A stretch of DNA of 64,000 nt from contig NZ_JANADR010000001.1 of the NCBI RefSeq assembly GCF_024199925.1, positions 3,596,001 to 3,660,000 of the forward strand, written 5' to 3'. The notes under the pieces were generated by a model that saw only the letters and a list, made by a program, of their open reading frames with translations, searched no databases and was not told where the DNA came from. The stretch comes from Bradyrhizobium sp. CCGUVB1N3 (GTDB lineage Bacteria; Pseudomonadota; Alphaproteobacteria; Rhizobiales; Xanthobacteraceae). Positions 54,558-62,684 of the stretch are shown piece after piece; position 1 is the stretch's first letter, and each line of letters opens with the position of its first letter. Made by a program: the position numbers and the translations under genes.

Positions 54558-54797
54558 CTACTTCATCATCTGCGCCTTCATGTAGTGCTTGCAGGCGCTG
54601 GGCATCTTGCCGTTGCTCATGTCGGTGTTGGCCATCGCCATTTCCTTGCTCATGCCCATCTTGGCCGAGCTATCGGGCATGGCAGCCACCGTCGTCAGCG
54701 TGGCGCCCATATTGGCGCCCGTGCAGGTCATCATCTTCGCCGAAGCGGGCGAAAGCGCGAGTGCGACAAAAGCGGCGGCCGTCAGCAAAGTCTTCAT
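54558..54797 (-). CDS. Secreted methionine-rich small protein
   Basis: The 79-residue precursor has a clear Sec signal (MKTLLTAAAFVALALSPASA, cut after residue 20). The 59-residue mature part contains 13 methionines, two cysteines (in TCTG and SACKHY) and one histidine, with M-x-M and MM words such as KMGMSKEMAM. Methionine-rich periplasmic proteins often bind Cu(I) or Ag(I), and the cysteines could form a disulfide. I do not assign a family. It has its own terminator and no partner gene nearby. Confidence 0.72.
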   Translation of the reverse strand: MKTLLTAAAFVALALSPASAKMMTCTGANMGATLTTVAAMPDSSAKMGMSKEMAMANTDMSNGKMPSACKHYMKAQMMK

Positions 54798-54920
54798 CGA
54801 AAAGTCTCCTCAAGTAAAACGAAACCGGCGTCATGCCGGCCTTCGCAATTACGTATTGTCCGCGAGGAGCGTTTCGCGGAGAAGACAATTTCATTGCTGC
54901 AGTGCAAAGAGCCGGCCGGC

Positions 54921-55166
54921 TCAAGGGCTGCGCTTCAATCCCTTGGCGCGGTCGCCAAGGCTGCCGGTCGCGATATCAGGCTCGCAGGCGGCCTTGCCGC
55001 GGTCGGTCGCCTGGCAGCGATAGACGCTGCCGGTCAGGCGGTCGACCAGCCACATATTGTCTTCGGTCGCGCCTTCCAGGCCGACATAGCGATTGGTGAG
55101 ACCCGTGACCAATGTCGACAGCAGGATCGCGAGCGCGATCATCGCTGCGCCGATATAGATGGGCAT
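54921..55166 (-). CDS. Small membrane-anchored protein
   Basis: The 81-residue protein starts MPIYIGAAMIALAILLSTLV, a membrane segment at about residues 4-22. A periplasmic domain follows with two cysteines (VYRCQATDRGKAACEP) and the phrase NMWLVDRLTGSVYRC, which resembles short exported proteins of unknown function. The ATG at 55166 is chosen because the extension upstream is hydrophilic and would bury the membrane segment. No family is recognised. Confidence 0.65.
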   Translation of the reverse strand: MPIYIGAAMIALAILLSTLVTGLTNRYVGLEGATEDNMWLVDRLTGSVYRCQATDRGKAACEPDIATGSLGDRAKGLKRSP

Positions 55167-55382
55167 AGTACTCTGCGAAGTCGTCCGATCCGGCGGGCCG
55201 CCACGATAGAACGGATACTCACTCGGCCTTGGCACTGGTCGGAACCGGCTCCCTTTGGCTGGCTAACGCGTCTTCTGGGGTGAAGGCATTTGCTAGGCGC
55301 CCATCTGGCCAATTTCTTGTTCGCAGGCGGGCCGCGCGGCGACGGCTTTGCGACCATGGTCGAGCAAGGGTTGCCGAAACGA

Positions 55383-55409
55383 AGAGGCGGCCCGGATCGG
55401 GCCGCCTCT
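55383..55409 (-). terminator. Hairpin terminator of the caspase-like gene
   Basis: AGAGGCGGCCCG pairs perfectly with CGGGCCGCCTCT around three bases. On the minus strand it is followed by TCGTTT, a weak T-run. It lies 19 bases past the stop at 55428. Confidence 0.7.
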
Positions 55410-55427
55410 GCTTCGCCTGTTTGCGTA

Positions 55428-56849
55428 TCAGCGGCGACCGAACAATCCGCCCATCATGCCGCCGAAGAGGCCGCCGGGGCCGCCCATCGGGCCGCCACCG
55501 CCACCGCCGCCACTCCCATAATAGCGTCGGCCACCGCCACCGGACGAGCGCCGGCGCGCTGGCTCTTCGTCCGCCGACTCTGAGGAGGCGGAACGGGTCG
55601 AGACAATCTCCGACAGCAGCGCCTTGTGCTGCAGCTTGTTGAGGTAGCCGGTGGCGGGATAGCCACGTGCCGACTGCCAGCGCTTGATCACAGAGCGGGT
55701 CTCGTCATCGAACTTGCCGGTCGCCTTGACGTCAAAACCGAGCCCGGTGAGACGGCGCTGAACGTCGCGGCGCTGACCTTTGTCGAGACCGATCTGGTCT
55801 TCGGAGACCTGGTTGGCTTCCTCGGTAAAGGTCGCAGGATCGACCCCGGCCGTCAGGTTGCGCGTGGTGTTCGACGGACCGTCCTGCAAAGCCGCAATGC
55901 GAGCGAGGGCAATCGCTTTGAACGTGCCGTTCGGATAGTTGGTCAGATAGGCGTTGAGCTCTTCCACCTTGTTGGAATCCTTGATCGAGCGCCAGAACTC
56001 GACCTCGACGTCGGAGCCCTGCTTGGTCGAAGCCGATGCCGACGCGTTCGAGGCATCGCTCGCGGCAGCAGCGGGCACGCCAACCGGATTGAGATAGACG
56101 TTGCCGGTGAGGTTGGTGTGGCCCCAGGGCAATTGCCCTTTATTGGTCTCGTCGCTGACCTGGGCGCGGACCTTGGTCATCGCCTGCTGGATCTCGAGGC
56201 CGGGCTGGGCAATGTTGGCCACGAGCGCGCGGGTGAATGGGCTGTTGGTGCCGGCCTCGCCATCAAGGGCAGTTTGGCCAGGGCCGGTGGCAAAGGCGAT
56301 CAGCGTACCCTCGCCCGACTTCATTTCAGCAAGGCCGGTCTGCACATTGACCGAGCGCGTTGCCTTGGCCGAACGAATCTTTGCTGCAAACGGGTTATCA
56401 CGGCAGGCGTCCAGGAACACGAGCTTCACCTTGGCGTCCGCCATGGTCTGATCGAGCGTGATGTCGACGTTGATCGCCGCGCCCAGCTTGACGTCCATCT
56501 CGGATTTCAGGTCGGCGTCGATCGGCAACAGGTAGTTGACGCCGTTCACGGCAATGCCATGGCCGGCATAGAAGAACACGGCGACATCGGCGCCTTCGCT
56601 TTTCTTGCCGAACTCCAGGAGCTTTGCCGTCATGGCGTCGCGGGTGAGGTTGGAGCCCTCGACGACATCGAAGCCGACATTGCGCAGCACCCTGGCCATC
56701 GCCTTGGAATCGATCGCCGGGTTGGGGAGCTGCGGGACATTCTTGTAGGCGGAGTTGCCGACCACGAAGGCGACGCGCTTGTCGGCCAAGGCTGCGTTGC
56801 CGCTGACGAGAAATGCTGCGATCGAAATTGCTGCGATCAAGAAGCGCAT
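55428..56849 (-). CDS. Exported caspase-family (C14) protein with peptidoglycan-binding domain
   Basis: The 473-residue protein has a signal peptide (residues 1-22, cut after ALA), a caspase p20-like domain with His97 in YAGHG and Cys149 in LDACRDNPF, a linker, a PG_binding_1 domain at about 355-415 (QRRDVQRRLTGLGFDV, WQSARGYPATGYLN), and a C-terminal glycine-rich tail (435-473). The catalytic dyad is intact, so protease activity is possible. Export plus the peptidoglycan module places it in the periplasm. The ATG at 56849 is chosen because AGGGGAG lies seven bases before it; a start two codons upstream sits too close. It is divergent from the OmpA-family gene, with CRP-type palindromes in the spacer. 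Confidence 0.87.
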   Translation of the reverse strand: MRFLIAAISIAAFLVSGNAALADKRVAFVVGNSAYKNVPQLPNPAIDSKAMARVLRNVGFDVVEGSNLTRDAMTAKLLEFGKKSEGADVAVFFYAGHGIAVNGVNYLLPIDADLKSEMDVKLGAAINVDITLDQTMADAKVKLVFLDACRDNPFAAKIRSAKATRSVNVQTGLAEMKSGEGTLIAFATGPGQTALDGEAGTNSPFTRALVANIAQPGLEIQQAMTKVRAQVSDETNKGQLPWGHTNLTGNVYLNPVGVPAAAASDASNASASASTKQGSDVEVEFWRSIKDSNKVEELNAYLTNYPNGTFKAIALARIAALQDGPSNTTRNLTAGVDPATFTEEANQVSEDQIGLDKGQRRDVQRRLTGLGFDVKATGKFDDETRSVIKRWQSARGYPATGYLNKLQHKALLSEIVSTRSASSESADEEPARRRSSGGGGRRYYGSGGGGGGGPMGGPGGLFGGMMGGLFGRR

Positions 56850-56943
56850 GATCATTCTCCCCTGATCCAAACTTCCTCGCTGCCCTCGGATCGACTCAAG
56901 CCGATCCGATGGAAGCAATCTGATCCAGTCCACGAGAATGCAC

Positions 56944-56959
56944 TGTGATCTGGATCACT
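56944..56959. promoter_or_regulatory. CRP-type palindrome upstream of the caspase-like gene
   Basis: TGTGA-N6-TCACT (half sites 56944-56948 and 56955-56959), with inner sequence TCTGGA very close to the enterobacterial CRP consensus. It lies 95 bases upstream of the caspase-like start at 56849. Confidence 0.5.
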
Positions 56960-57304
56960 CGGGGATTTCCGCTGCTCGAACCGAGCTGGAAGACGTTGCG
57001 ACGGCTATCTTTCAGGCTGCTGACGCAGCGACAACAATGGCTGGTGACGAGCAATGCGGAGAGAATGTACCCGCTGGCGCGCGGAGTCCAGCGAGCGCAA
57101 TGCGCCTCGCAAGATACGCGCCGAAAAACGGCAATCGATCGACGGCTCACCAGCTCAAAGAGACAGTCATGCTTCCCGAACAACAGACGCGAACGCTCTT
57201 GGTGGCAGGCCGCTGCCGGCAATCGAACAAGCAATTGGATGCCGACCGGCTCCGGCGCTAAAATGGGGCCGGACATCAAGGCGTTTCTGCAGGCCGTTTC
57301 TGAA

Positions 57305-57320
57305 TGTGACTCGTATCACA
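57305..57320. promoter_or_regulatory. Perfect CRP-type palindrome upstream of the OmpA-family gene
   Basis: TGTGA-N6-TCACA (half sites 57305-57309 and 57316-57320), both half sites exact. It lies 73 bases upstream of the ATG at 57394. Confidence 0.55.
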
Positions 57321-57393
57321 TCTGGGTGTTTGAACCTGGCCTAGGCTCGCAGCATCAAATCGCCATCAGGCGTAACAGCGAGGACTTACGACG

Positions 57394-58038
57394 ATGACCC
57401 CTTTTGATAAGTTTTTCGGATTGAAGGCGATTACCATCTCCGCCGCGCTGTCGCTGACGGCCGGCCTGGCACTCGCCGGCGACAACAACGTCACCGCCAA
57501 CCAGATCCTGGATGCGCTGAAGTCTAAGCCCCTGACCCGCGGCCTGTCCGCCGGTCCGCAGACTGAGACCGCGGATCAGGCCAAGGAGGCGAGCTTCCTG
57601 AATACCGTGCGCAACCGGCAGACCCGTTCGCTCTCGACGGGCGAGCGGGATCAGATCGCCGAGCTCGCGGCGAGCAAGCCGAAGATCGATCTGGAGATCC
57701 AGTTCGACTACAACTCGGCCAACATCGCCAAGACCTCGATGGGGTCGGTGCAGGCACTCGGCAAGGCGCTGTCCGATCCGGTGCTGAAGGGCTCGACCTT
57801 CGTCGTCGCCGGCCATACCGACGCGATCGGCAGCGATCCCTTCAACCAGGATCTCTCCGAACGGCGCGCCGACACCATCAAGAAGTATCTGGTGCAGAAC
57901 TACGGCCTCAACGGCAGCGATCTCGTCACCGTCGGCTATGGCAAGACCAGGTTGAAGGACACCGCGAACGGTGCCGACCCGGTGAACCGTCGCGTCCAGG
58001 TCGTGAACATGGAAACCAAGACGACCGCCTCGAAGTGA
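57394..58038 (+). CDS. OmpA family peptidoglycan-binding protein
   Basis: The 214-residue protein has a signal peptide (cut near residue 28, after ALA), a spacer, and an OmpA C-terminal domain at about 98-208: IQFDYNSANI, VVAGHTDAIGSDPFNQDLSERRADTI and VGYGKTRL. The Asp and Arg of GHTD and LSERRA bind diaminopimelate in peptidoglycan. There is no beta-barrel domain, so it is a periplasmic protein tethered to the wall. It is divergent from the caspase-like protein, which also has a peptidoglycan module, and a CRP-type site lies 73 bases upstream. Confidence 0.9.
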   Translation: MTPFDKFFGLKAITISAALSLTAGLALAGDNNVTANQILDALKSKPLTRGLSAGPQTETADQAKEASFLNTVRNRQTRSLSTGERDQIAELAASKPKIDLEIQFDYNSANIAKTSMGSVQALGKALSDPVLKGSTFVVAGHTDAIGSDPFNQDLSERRADTIKKYLVQNYGLNGSDLVTVGYGKTRLKDTANGADPVNRRVQVVNMETKTTASK

Positions 58039-58056
58039 TGGCGGCGTCCAATTCGA

Positions 58057-58090
58057 AGAATCGCCCGCCGCGCCCGCGGCGGGCGATTCT
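58057..58090. terminator. Strong hairpin between convergent OmpA and PMT genes
   Basis: AGAATCGCCCGCCGCG (58057-58072) pairs perfectly with CGCGGCGGGCGATTCT (58075-58090), 16 bp. The right end touches the PMT stop codon at 58090. It has only a weak T-run, but position and stability suit a bidirectional terminator. Confidence 0.7.
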
Positions 58091-59352
58091 CATATCCAGT
58101 TCTGGAAGATCATCAGCCGATTGAAGGTCAGCATCGAGGTGCCGACGAAGGCGGCGGAGATCGGCAGCATGACGGCGAAGCCGATGGCCGCGATAGCGAC
58201 ATAGACCCACAGCACCCAAGGCGGAAGTTTCCCACGTCGCAGCACATAGACCAGTGCGAGCGAGGACGCGGTTGCGGCCGGCAGATAGTAGTAGATGAAA
58301 CCGAGCGTGCGCGGCAGCAGCGCCCATGCGAGATACGGGCCGAAATAGAATGCGGCGATGAGGAACGCATCCCAGCGCCGCGTGACGATGAAGTCGCGCA
58401 ACACGACCGTCAGCGCGAGCAACGCCGGCCACAGCACCAGTGGATTGCCGAGGAAGACGACAGCGGAGATGCGGTCGTCGCCGATCTTGTCGAACAGGAA
58501 CCATACCGGCCGCACGAGAAACGGCCAGGACGGCCACGAGCTCATATAGGTGTGGCCGGCGATCGCGGTCGTGGTGTTGTCGGCGAAGATACGCCGCTGG
58601 GCCTCGATCAGATCGGATGGCGATAGTCCGTAGAGCGGCACGAACGCGGCGAGATAGAATACCGCCGGCAACAGGACGAAGCAGAGCGCGAAATGCTGCG
58701 CCCTGAAATCCGGCCAGAGATCGGGGCGATACCAGTCGGTCGGCTTCGCGTCGGCAAACAGCGTGCGCCAGCTCTGCATCAAGCGGATCGCCGCGACGAT
58801 GACGATGCAGGCAGCGAGCGGAAACAGGCCGCTCCATTTGCAGGCGGCGGCAAGACCGAACAATCCGCCGGCCAGCGCAAACAACCGGTGCGGCCGCTCT
58901 CTCCGAAAGCCGTGCATGAAGGCCGCTGACGCCAGCAGGCCCAAGGCCAGCGCAAAGATGTCGAGCATCGCAATGCGAGATTGCACGAACAGCATCTGGT
59001 TGAAAAAGGCGATCAGCGCGGCCGCGATCGCGGGGCCCTCCGCCGAAAACAGCGCGAGGCCGCAAAGATAGACCGCGACGACCGCGAGCGCGCCGAACAG
59101 CGTCGCCGGATAGCGCCAGCCCAGCGAATTGTCGCCGAAGGTCGCGATCGACAGCGCGATCAGCTCCTTTGCCAGCGGCGGATGCATCGGATTGAGCACG
59201 GGTTTCGGCATGACCGGTTCGAGCATCTGCCGCGCGGCCGGCACGTAATGCACCTCGTCGAACACGAACTTGTCCGGCGTTGAGACGCCGACCAAAAGCA
59301 CGAGATGCGCCACCAGGAAAATCACGACAGGGATCACTGCGCTCCGCGACAT
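58090..59352 (-). CDS. PMT-family (GT39) phospholipid-carrier-dependent mannosyltransferase
   Basis: The 420-residue protein has ten or more membrane helices and PMT/GT39 motifs: FDEVHY with Asp32-Glu33 in the first periplasmic loop, NPMHPPLAKELIAL, and GWRYPATLFGAL. It continues with FFNQMLFVQSRIAMLDIFAL. PMT enzymes transfer mannose from a polyprenyl-phosphate carrier to Ser/Thr of exported proteins. The carrier synthase is not adjacent, though a GtrB-like enzyme is encoded at 6889-7824. The ATG at 59352 starts directly in the first helix; in-frame GTG (59442) and TTG (59466) starts would add a basic N-terminal extension and cannot be excluded. Confidence 0.85.
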   Translation of the reverse strand: MSRSAVIPVVIFLVAHLVLLVGVSTPDKFVFDEVHYVPAARQMLEPVMPKPVLNPMHPPLAKELIALSIATFGDNSLGWRYPATLFGALAVVAVYLCGLALFSAEGPAIAAALIAFFNQMLFVQSRIAMLDIFALALGLLASAAFMHGFRRERPHRLFALAGGLFGLAAACKWSGLFPLAACIVIVAAIRLMQSWRTLFADAKPTDWYRPDLWPDFRAQHFALCFVLLPAVFYLAAFVPLYGLSPSDLIEAQRRIFADNTTTAIAGHTYMSSWPSWPFLVRPVWFLFDKIGDDRISAVVFLGNPLVLWPALLALTVVLRDFIVTRRWDAFLIAAFYFGPYLAWALLPRTLGFIYYYLPAATASSLALVYVLRRGKLPPWVLWVYVAIAAIGFAVMLPISAAFVGTSMLTFNRLMIFQNWI

Positions 59353-59500
59353 CGGCGGCGTAGAAGTCACTTGCTGCTGTCGTTGTGGGGATGTTTTGCG
59401 TGGCAAATCTGCTTCACCGCGAAGAAAAATATCTTTGCTCACCGCATTGAACGCATTCTGCCGCAACTGTCACTAACCATGACGCTCGTGATGCGCTACT

Positions 59501-59518
59501 TGTGATAATTATACCACA
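59501..59518. promoter_or_regulatory. AT-rich palindromic stretch upstream of the FecR-domain gene
   Basis: TGTG-ATAATTAT-AC-CACA combines TGTG/CACA ends with the 8-bp palindrome ATAATTAT. It lies 53 bases upstream of the ATG at 59571 and is the only AT-rich patch in the divergent PMT/FecR spacer. It may be a promoter or operator; the spacing does not match CRP. Confidence 0.3.
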
Positions 59519-59570
59519 TCGCAGGCGAGCGCGATCCGGTACGATACGGGACACATCGATCGGCTACGAA

Positions 59571-60275
59571 ATGAATTTGCGACTTCGCGTTCTTCTTCCT
59601 GCATTGCTTGCGGCTCTCTCTTGCGCGGCCTCCGCCGCACAAGCGCAGACGCGCGTCGGCGAAGCCGTTGTGATCCAGAACGAGGTGGTTCGGGTCGCCG
59701 CGACGGCGACGCAGATCAACGTCGGCGACAGCATGCTGCGCGACGAGACCGTGCGCACCGGTGCCGACAGCGCGGCGCGCTTCGTCATGGCCGACAGCAC
59801 CAACCTGTCGCTCGGACCGGGCGCCACGCTCAAGCTCGACCGCACCGTCTTCAACGACGAGCACAGCTACCGCGACGTCGCGATCCGCATGACCACCGGC
59901 GCGTTCCGTTTCGTAACCGGACATTCGGAGAAGGCCGCCTACAAGATCACGACGCCGCTCGCGACCATCGGCGTGCGCGGCACCACGCTCGACATCCTTT
60001 CCCAGCGCGGCCGCTCCGTGGTCGTCCTGCAGGAGGGTGCTGCCAGCGTCTGCACGCTGAGCTACCAGTGCATCCAGCTCACGCAACCGGGCGACACCGC
60101 GATCATCACCTCGACGGGCGGCCGGACCACGATCAGCAAGACCAGCACGCCGCCCTGGACCTTTGCCGCGACCTGCACGGCTGCGCCCGGGCTGTGCTCG
60201 GTCAACCAATATGCGGACGCTGCGCCGACCATCACGCCCACCGTCCATGACGACGGCATGCTGTGCGGGCGGTGA
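59571..60275 (+). CDS. FecR-domain protein, exported
   Basis: The 234-residue protein has a signal peptide (residues 1-25, ...AASAAQAQ). A FecR domain runs from about residue 40 to 150: DETVRTGADSAARFVMAD, TNLSLGPGATLKLDRTVF and ITTPLATIGVRGTTLDI. Cysteine pairs occur further on (VCTLSYQC, ATCTAAPGLC). Unlike sigma-regulating FecR it has no anti-sigma N-terminus or membrane helix; this exported form is of unknown function. It lies two bases before the start of the beta-barrel gene at 60278, so the two are co-transcribed. Confidence 0.85.
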   Translation: MNLRLRVLLPALLAALSCAASAAQAQTRVGEAVVIQNEVVRVAATATQINVGDSMLRDETVRTGADSAARFVMADSTNLSLGPGATLKLDRTVFNDEHSYRDVAIRMTTGAFRFVTGHSEKAAYKITTPLATIGVRGTTLDILSQRGRSVVVLQEGAASVCTLSYQCIQLTQPGDTAIITSTGGRTTISKTSTPPWTFAATCTAAPGLCSVNQYADAAPTITPTVHDDGMLCGR

Positions 60276-60277
60276 CC

Positions 60278-61423
60278 ATGGCGAAGCTCGGGACTCGCAA
60301 CATCGTTCTCTCGGCCGCGTTGATCGCGGTCACGTCGCTCGTGCTGCTCGCGGCACAGTTGCAGCCGGCTGCGGCCCAGTGCACCGAATGCTCGCCGACG
60401 CCGACACCCACACCGACCTCCAGTCCCTCGCCGACGCCCAGTCCGTCGCCATCGCCCGCGCCATCACCGACACCGACACCGACGACAACCTCGACCTCGA
60501 CCGCGAACAGTCCGGGCACGGGGCCGACCGGAGCCGACTCCAGCGCCGGCTCGATCGGCGATCTCGCCAACCAGCGCTTCAACCAGATGATCACCAACCG
60601 GGTGCTCGGATCGGTACTGCTCGGCGTCAACGAGCAGGTCAATTGCAGCGACTGCATCAGCGCGTTCGGCTCGGCCGGCTCGTTCTCCGCCGGCGTCCAT
60701 GGCCGCAAGGAGCTCACCAGCAACCTGTCGCTGCTCGCGGGCCTCGCCTACACGCAATACAATGAGGGCGGCTACCACGTCACCAGCGCGCCGATCGGCG
60801 CCTTTGCACTGCGCTACGATTTCACCGACTGGGGCTCGTCACGCCCGTTCTTCGACATCGGCACGGTGCTCACGCCCTGGGAGAAGGTGCGCTACACCCG
60901 CAACTATCAGACGAGCCTCGGCGCGGTCACTGTCACCGGCTCGACCGACAGCTCGAACTACGCCGTCTACGGCCGGGCCGGCTGGATGAGCCGGGTGTCG
61001 CCGCGCGACGAGGTCGCGGCCTCCGTCGAGTTCTGGCAGTTGTGGCAGCGGGTGTCCGGCTATAGCGATCCGACCGTCGCGTTGAACCCGTTCGATGCGA
61101 CGATCGCGGGTGGCACCGACCGGACCAGCCTCGTCAAGCTCGGCGGGCAATGGACGCATTTGTTCGGCAGCACGGTGGAGGCCAACGTCAACGGCGGCTG
61201 GGTGCAATCGTTCGGCTCACATTCCGGCATCGTCGCCACCGTCACCGGCAACGGCACGGTGGTGCCGACCATGGGCAATCAAGGCTGGTTCGAATATGGC
61301 GGCCGCCTCGGCTTCCGCTTCGCGCAAGGGTGGATCGTCGACCTCTTCGCCAACGGCACGCTCGGCCCGCAACCCGTCGGCAACACCATCCACGGCGGCG
61401 TGGGCTTGCGGATCAACTATTGA
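60278..61423 (+). CDS. Autotransporter-like outer-membrane beta-barrel with Pro/Thr/Ser linker
   Basis: The 381-residue protein has a signal peptide (about residues 1-33, ...QPAAAQ), a Cys pair (CTEC), and a low-complexity linker of TP, SP and TS words at about 40-78. The remaining 280 residues are beta-rich (GSFSAGVHGRKELTSNLSLLAGLAYTQY, FGSHSGIVATVTG) and end in an aromatic residue (...GLRINY), as outer-membrane barrels do. There is no passenger domain other than the linker. The ATG at 60278 is chosen over a GTG at 60263 that overlaps the FecR gene. Co-transcription with the FecR-domain gene suggests a joint surface function. Confidence 0.78.
   Translation: MAKLGTRNIVLSAALIAVTSLVLLAAQLQPAAAQCTECSPTPTPTPTSSPSPTPSPSPSPAPSPTPTPTTTSTSTANSPGTGPTGADSSAGSIGDLANQRFNQMITNRVLGSVLLGVNEQVNCSDCISAFGSAGSFSAGVHGRKELTSNLSLLAGLAYTQYNEGGYHVTSAPIGAFALRYDFTDWGSSRPFFDIGTVLTPWEKVRYTRNYQTSLGAVTVTGSTDSSNYAVYGRAGWMSRVSPRDEVAASVEFWQLWQRVSGYSDPTVALNPFDATIAGGTDRTSLVKLGGQWTHLFGSTVEANVNGGWVQSFGSHSGIVATVTGNGTVVPTMGNQGWFEYGGRLGFRFAQGWIVDLFANGTLGPQPVGNTIHGGVGLRINY
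60391..60505. repeat. Low-complexity coding repeat (Pro/Thr/Ser linker)
   Basis: An imperfect tandem array of CCGACACC, CCGACG and CCCAGTCC-type words encodes the TP/SP linker of the barrel gene. Such arrays change length easily by slippage. Confidence 0.65.
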
Positions 61424-61712
61424 GATGTAAGACGTTGTCGGCGTAGTTGCGCGCCACCAACTCCGCTGTCACGCCCCGGCTTGACCGGGGGCATCCAGCA
61501 TTCCAGAGGCAGTGCCGTAGCAACCATTAAAGCGACGTCCGATTGCCGGGAGGATGACGCCGTGCTCGTGGCCGTCAAGGCGTGGCCTGGCAGCGGCGGA
61601 TGTGAGGCGAGGCCGGCACGACGGCCAGCCTTGACGGCCGCTGTGCGCGGCGTCATTTGCGAGGGCAGGTCGGGACGAAGAAACGGTGCTTCGGCCGAAC
61701 AAAGAAACGCGA
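61424..61712. other. Spacer before the IS110 element with a degraded repeat
   Basis: CCCCGGCTTGACCGGGG near 61473-61490 is part of a repeat family, followed by inverted CCGTCAAGG and CCTTGACGG arms around 61573-61641. This may be the left end of the insertion sequence. I see no gene here. Confidence 0.4.
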
Positions 61713-62684
61713 TCAGGTGGCGGGCACGCTCGCGATTTTGGGCGGTTCGGCGAGCCACGGCGTTCCGCGTGCGACGACGGCGTTGATGACGACGAGCAGC
61801 TTCCTGGCACAGGCGATGAGCGCGCGCTTGTGGCCCTTGCCGGCGGCGATCAGCCGGTTGTACAGGGCCATGAGCTGCGGATTCCAGCGGAATGATGCCG
61901 GTAGAGCCGCGGTGTAGAGCGCCCGGCGCAAGCGTTCGCGCCCGCCTTCGATGTGACGGACGCCAACGTGATCGCCGCTGTCGTTGTCGTAAGGCGCAAG
62001 CCCGACGAGGGCTGCGGCTTGCTCGCGCGTGACCTGGCCAATCTCGGGCATCCTGATCAGGATGGAAACCGCAGTCGGAAGGCCGCTGCCGGCGACGCCG
62101 TAGATCAGATCGAGCCGTTCGGCGAGATCGCGATGCTTGCGGATCGCTGCCACCAGAGCCTTGAACTCGGCTCGTTTGTGCCTGGCCAAGAGAGCAATCT
62201 GCTCCTTCCAGAGCTTCTGGATACGCGCGTTGCGGCAGCTCTCCAACCGGTTTTTGAGCTTTGCAATATCCTCTCCGATCTGCTCGATCATTGTCAGATG
62301 CTCGGCAAAGGGCCCCAGCCGAGGATCCGGAGCGGGGTGGATCTTCTTGGCCGCGGCGGTGCAGGCTGCAATCAGCGCTGCATCGATCTTGTCATTCTTG
62401 GCCCGCTGCAGGTGGAACATGGCAAAGGCGCGCACCTGGACCGGCTGAAAGACCACGACGACAAAACGTTTGCGTCGCAGCTCGGCGACGACCGCCCGCT
62501 CATAGCCCCCGCTCGCCTCGATCCCGACCCGTTTGACCTTCCGGCGCTGCAACCATTCCACCAGCACCTTGTAGCCTTCCGGTGTGTTCTCGACCTGCAA
62601 CGGCTCCGAACAGCCATCGACTGCCACGTCAAGTTTGCGCTTGCCGGTATCGATCCCGGCACAGATCGTGATACGCTTGGCCAT
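61713..62684 (-). CDS. IS110 family transposase
   Basis: The 323-residue transposase has the RuvC-like DEDD catalytic residues in place (Asp12 in AGIDTG, Glu56 in IEASGGYE, Asp98 and Asp101 in KNDKIDAA) and the C-terminal transposase-20 domain with the serine nucleophile, Ser236, in YDNDSGDH. The frame is intact, so the element may be active. IS110 elements lack long terminal inverted repeats and transpose with a guide (bridge) RNA from their noncoding ends, so the flanks matter. The ATG at 62684 follows GGAGG-like purines. It is the only mobile element in the window. Confidence 0.93.
   Translation of the reverse strand: MAKRITICAGIDTGKRKLDVAVDGCSEPLQVENTPEGYKVLVEWLQRRKVKRVGIEASGGYERAVVAELRRKRFVVVVFQPVQVRAFAMFHLQRAKNDKIDAALIAACTAAAKKIHPAPDPRLGPFAEHLTMIEQIGEDIAKLKNRLESCRNARIQKLWKEQIALLARHKRAEFKALVAAIRKHRDLAERLDLIYGVAGSGLPTAVSILIRMPEIGQVTREQAAALVGLAPYDNDSGDHVGVRHIEGGRERLRRALYTAALPASFRWNPQLMALYNRLIAAGKGHKRALIACARKLLVVINAVVARGTPWLAEPPKIASVPAT

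Larger units (their letters stand above)
56850..57393. other. Long divergent spacer between the caspase-like and OmpA-family genes
   Basis: This 544-base spacer holds no gene that I can support: open frames on both strands lack ribosome sites and family character. It contains two CRP-type palindromes, listed separately, and a short copy of a degraded repeat near 56888-56925. Confidence 0.5.

Noticed and set aside
56945..57397. Open frames in the caspase/OmpA spacer
   Set aside because: They lack ribosome sites and coding character, and they span the CRP-type palindromes.
59501..59518. A third CRP-type site upstream of the FecR gene
   Set aside because: TGTG and CACA ends are present, but the spacing is two bases longer than in CRP sites and the inner bases do not match.
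61417..61758. 113-codon frame overlapping the 3' end of the transposase gene
   Set aside because: It overlaps the transposase end and is made of repeat and element-flank sequence without a domain.
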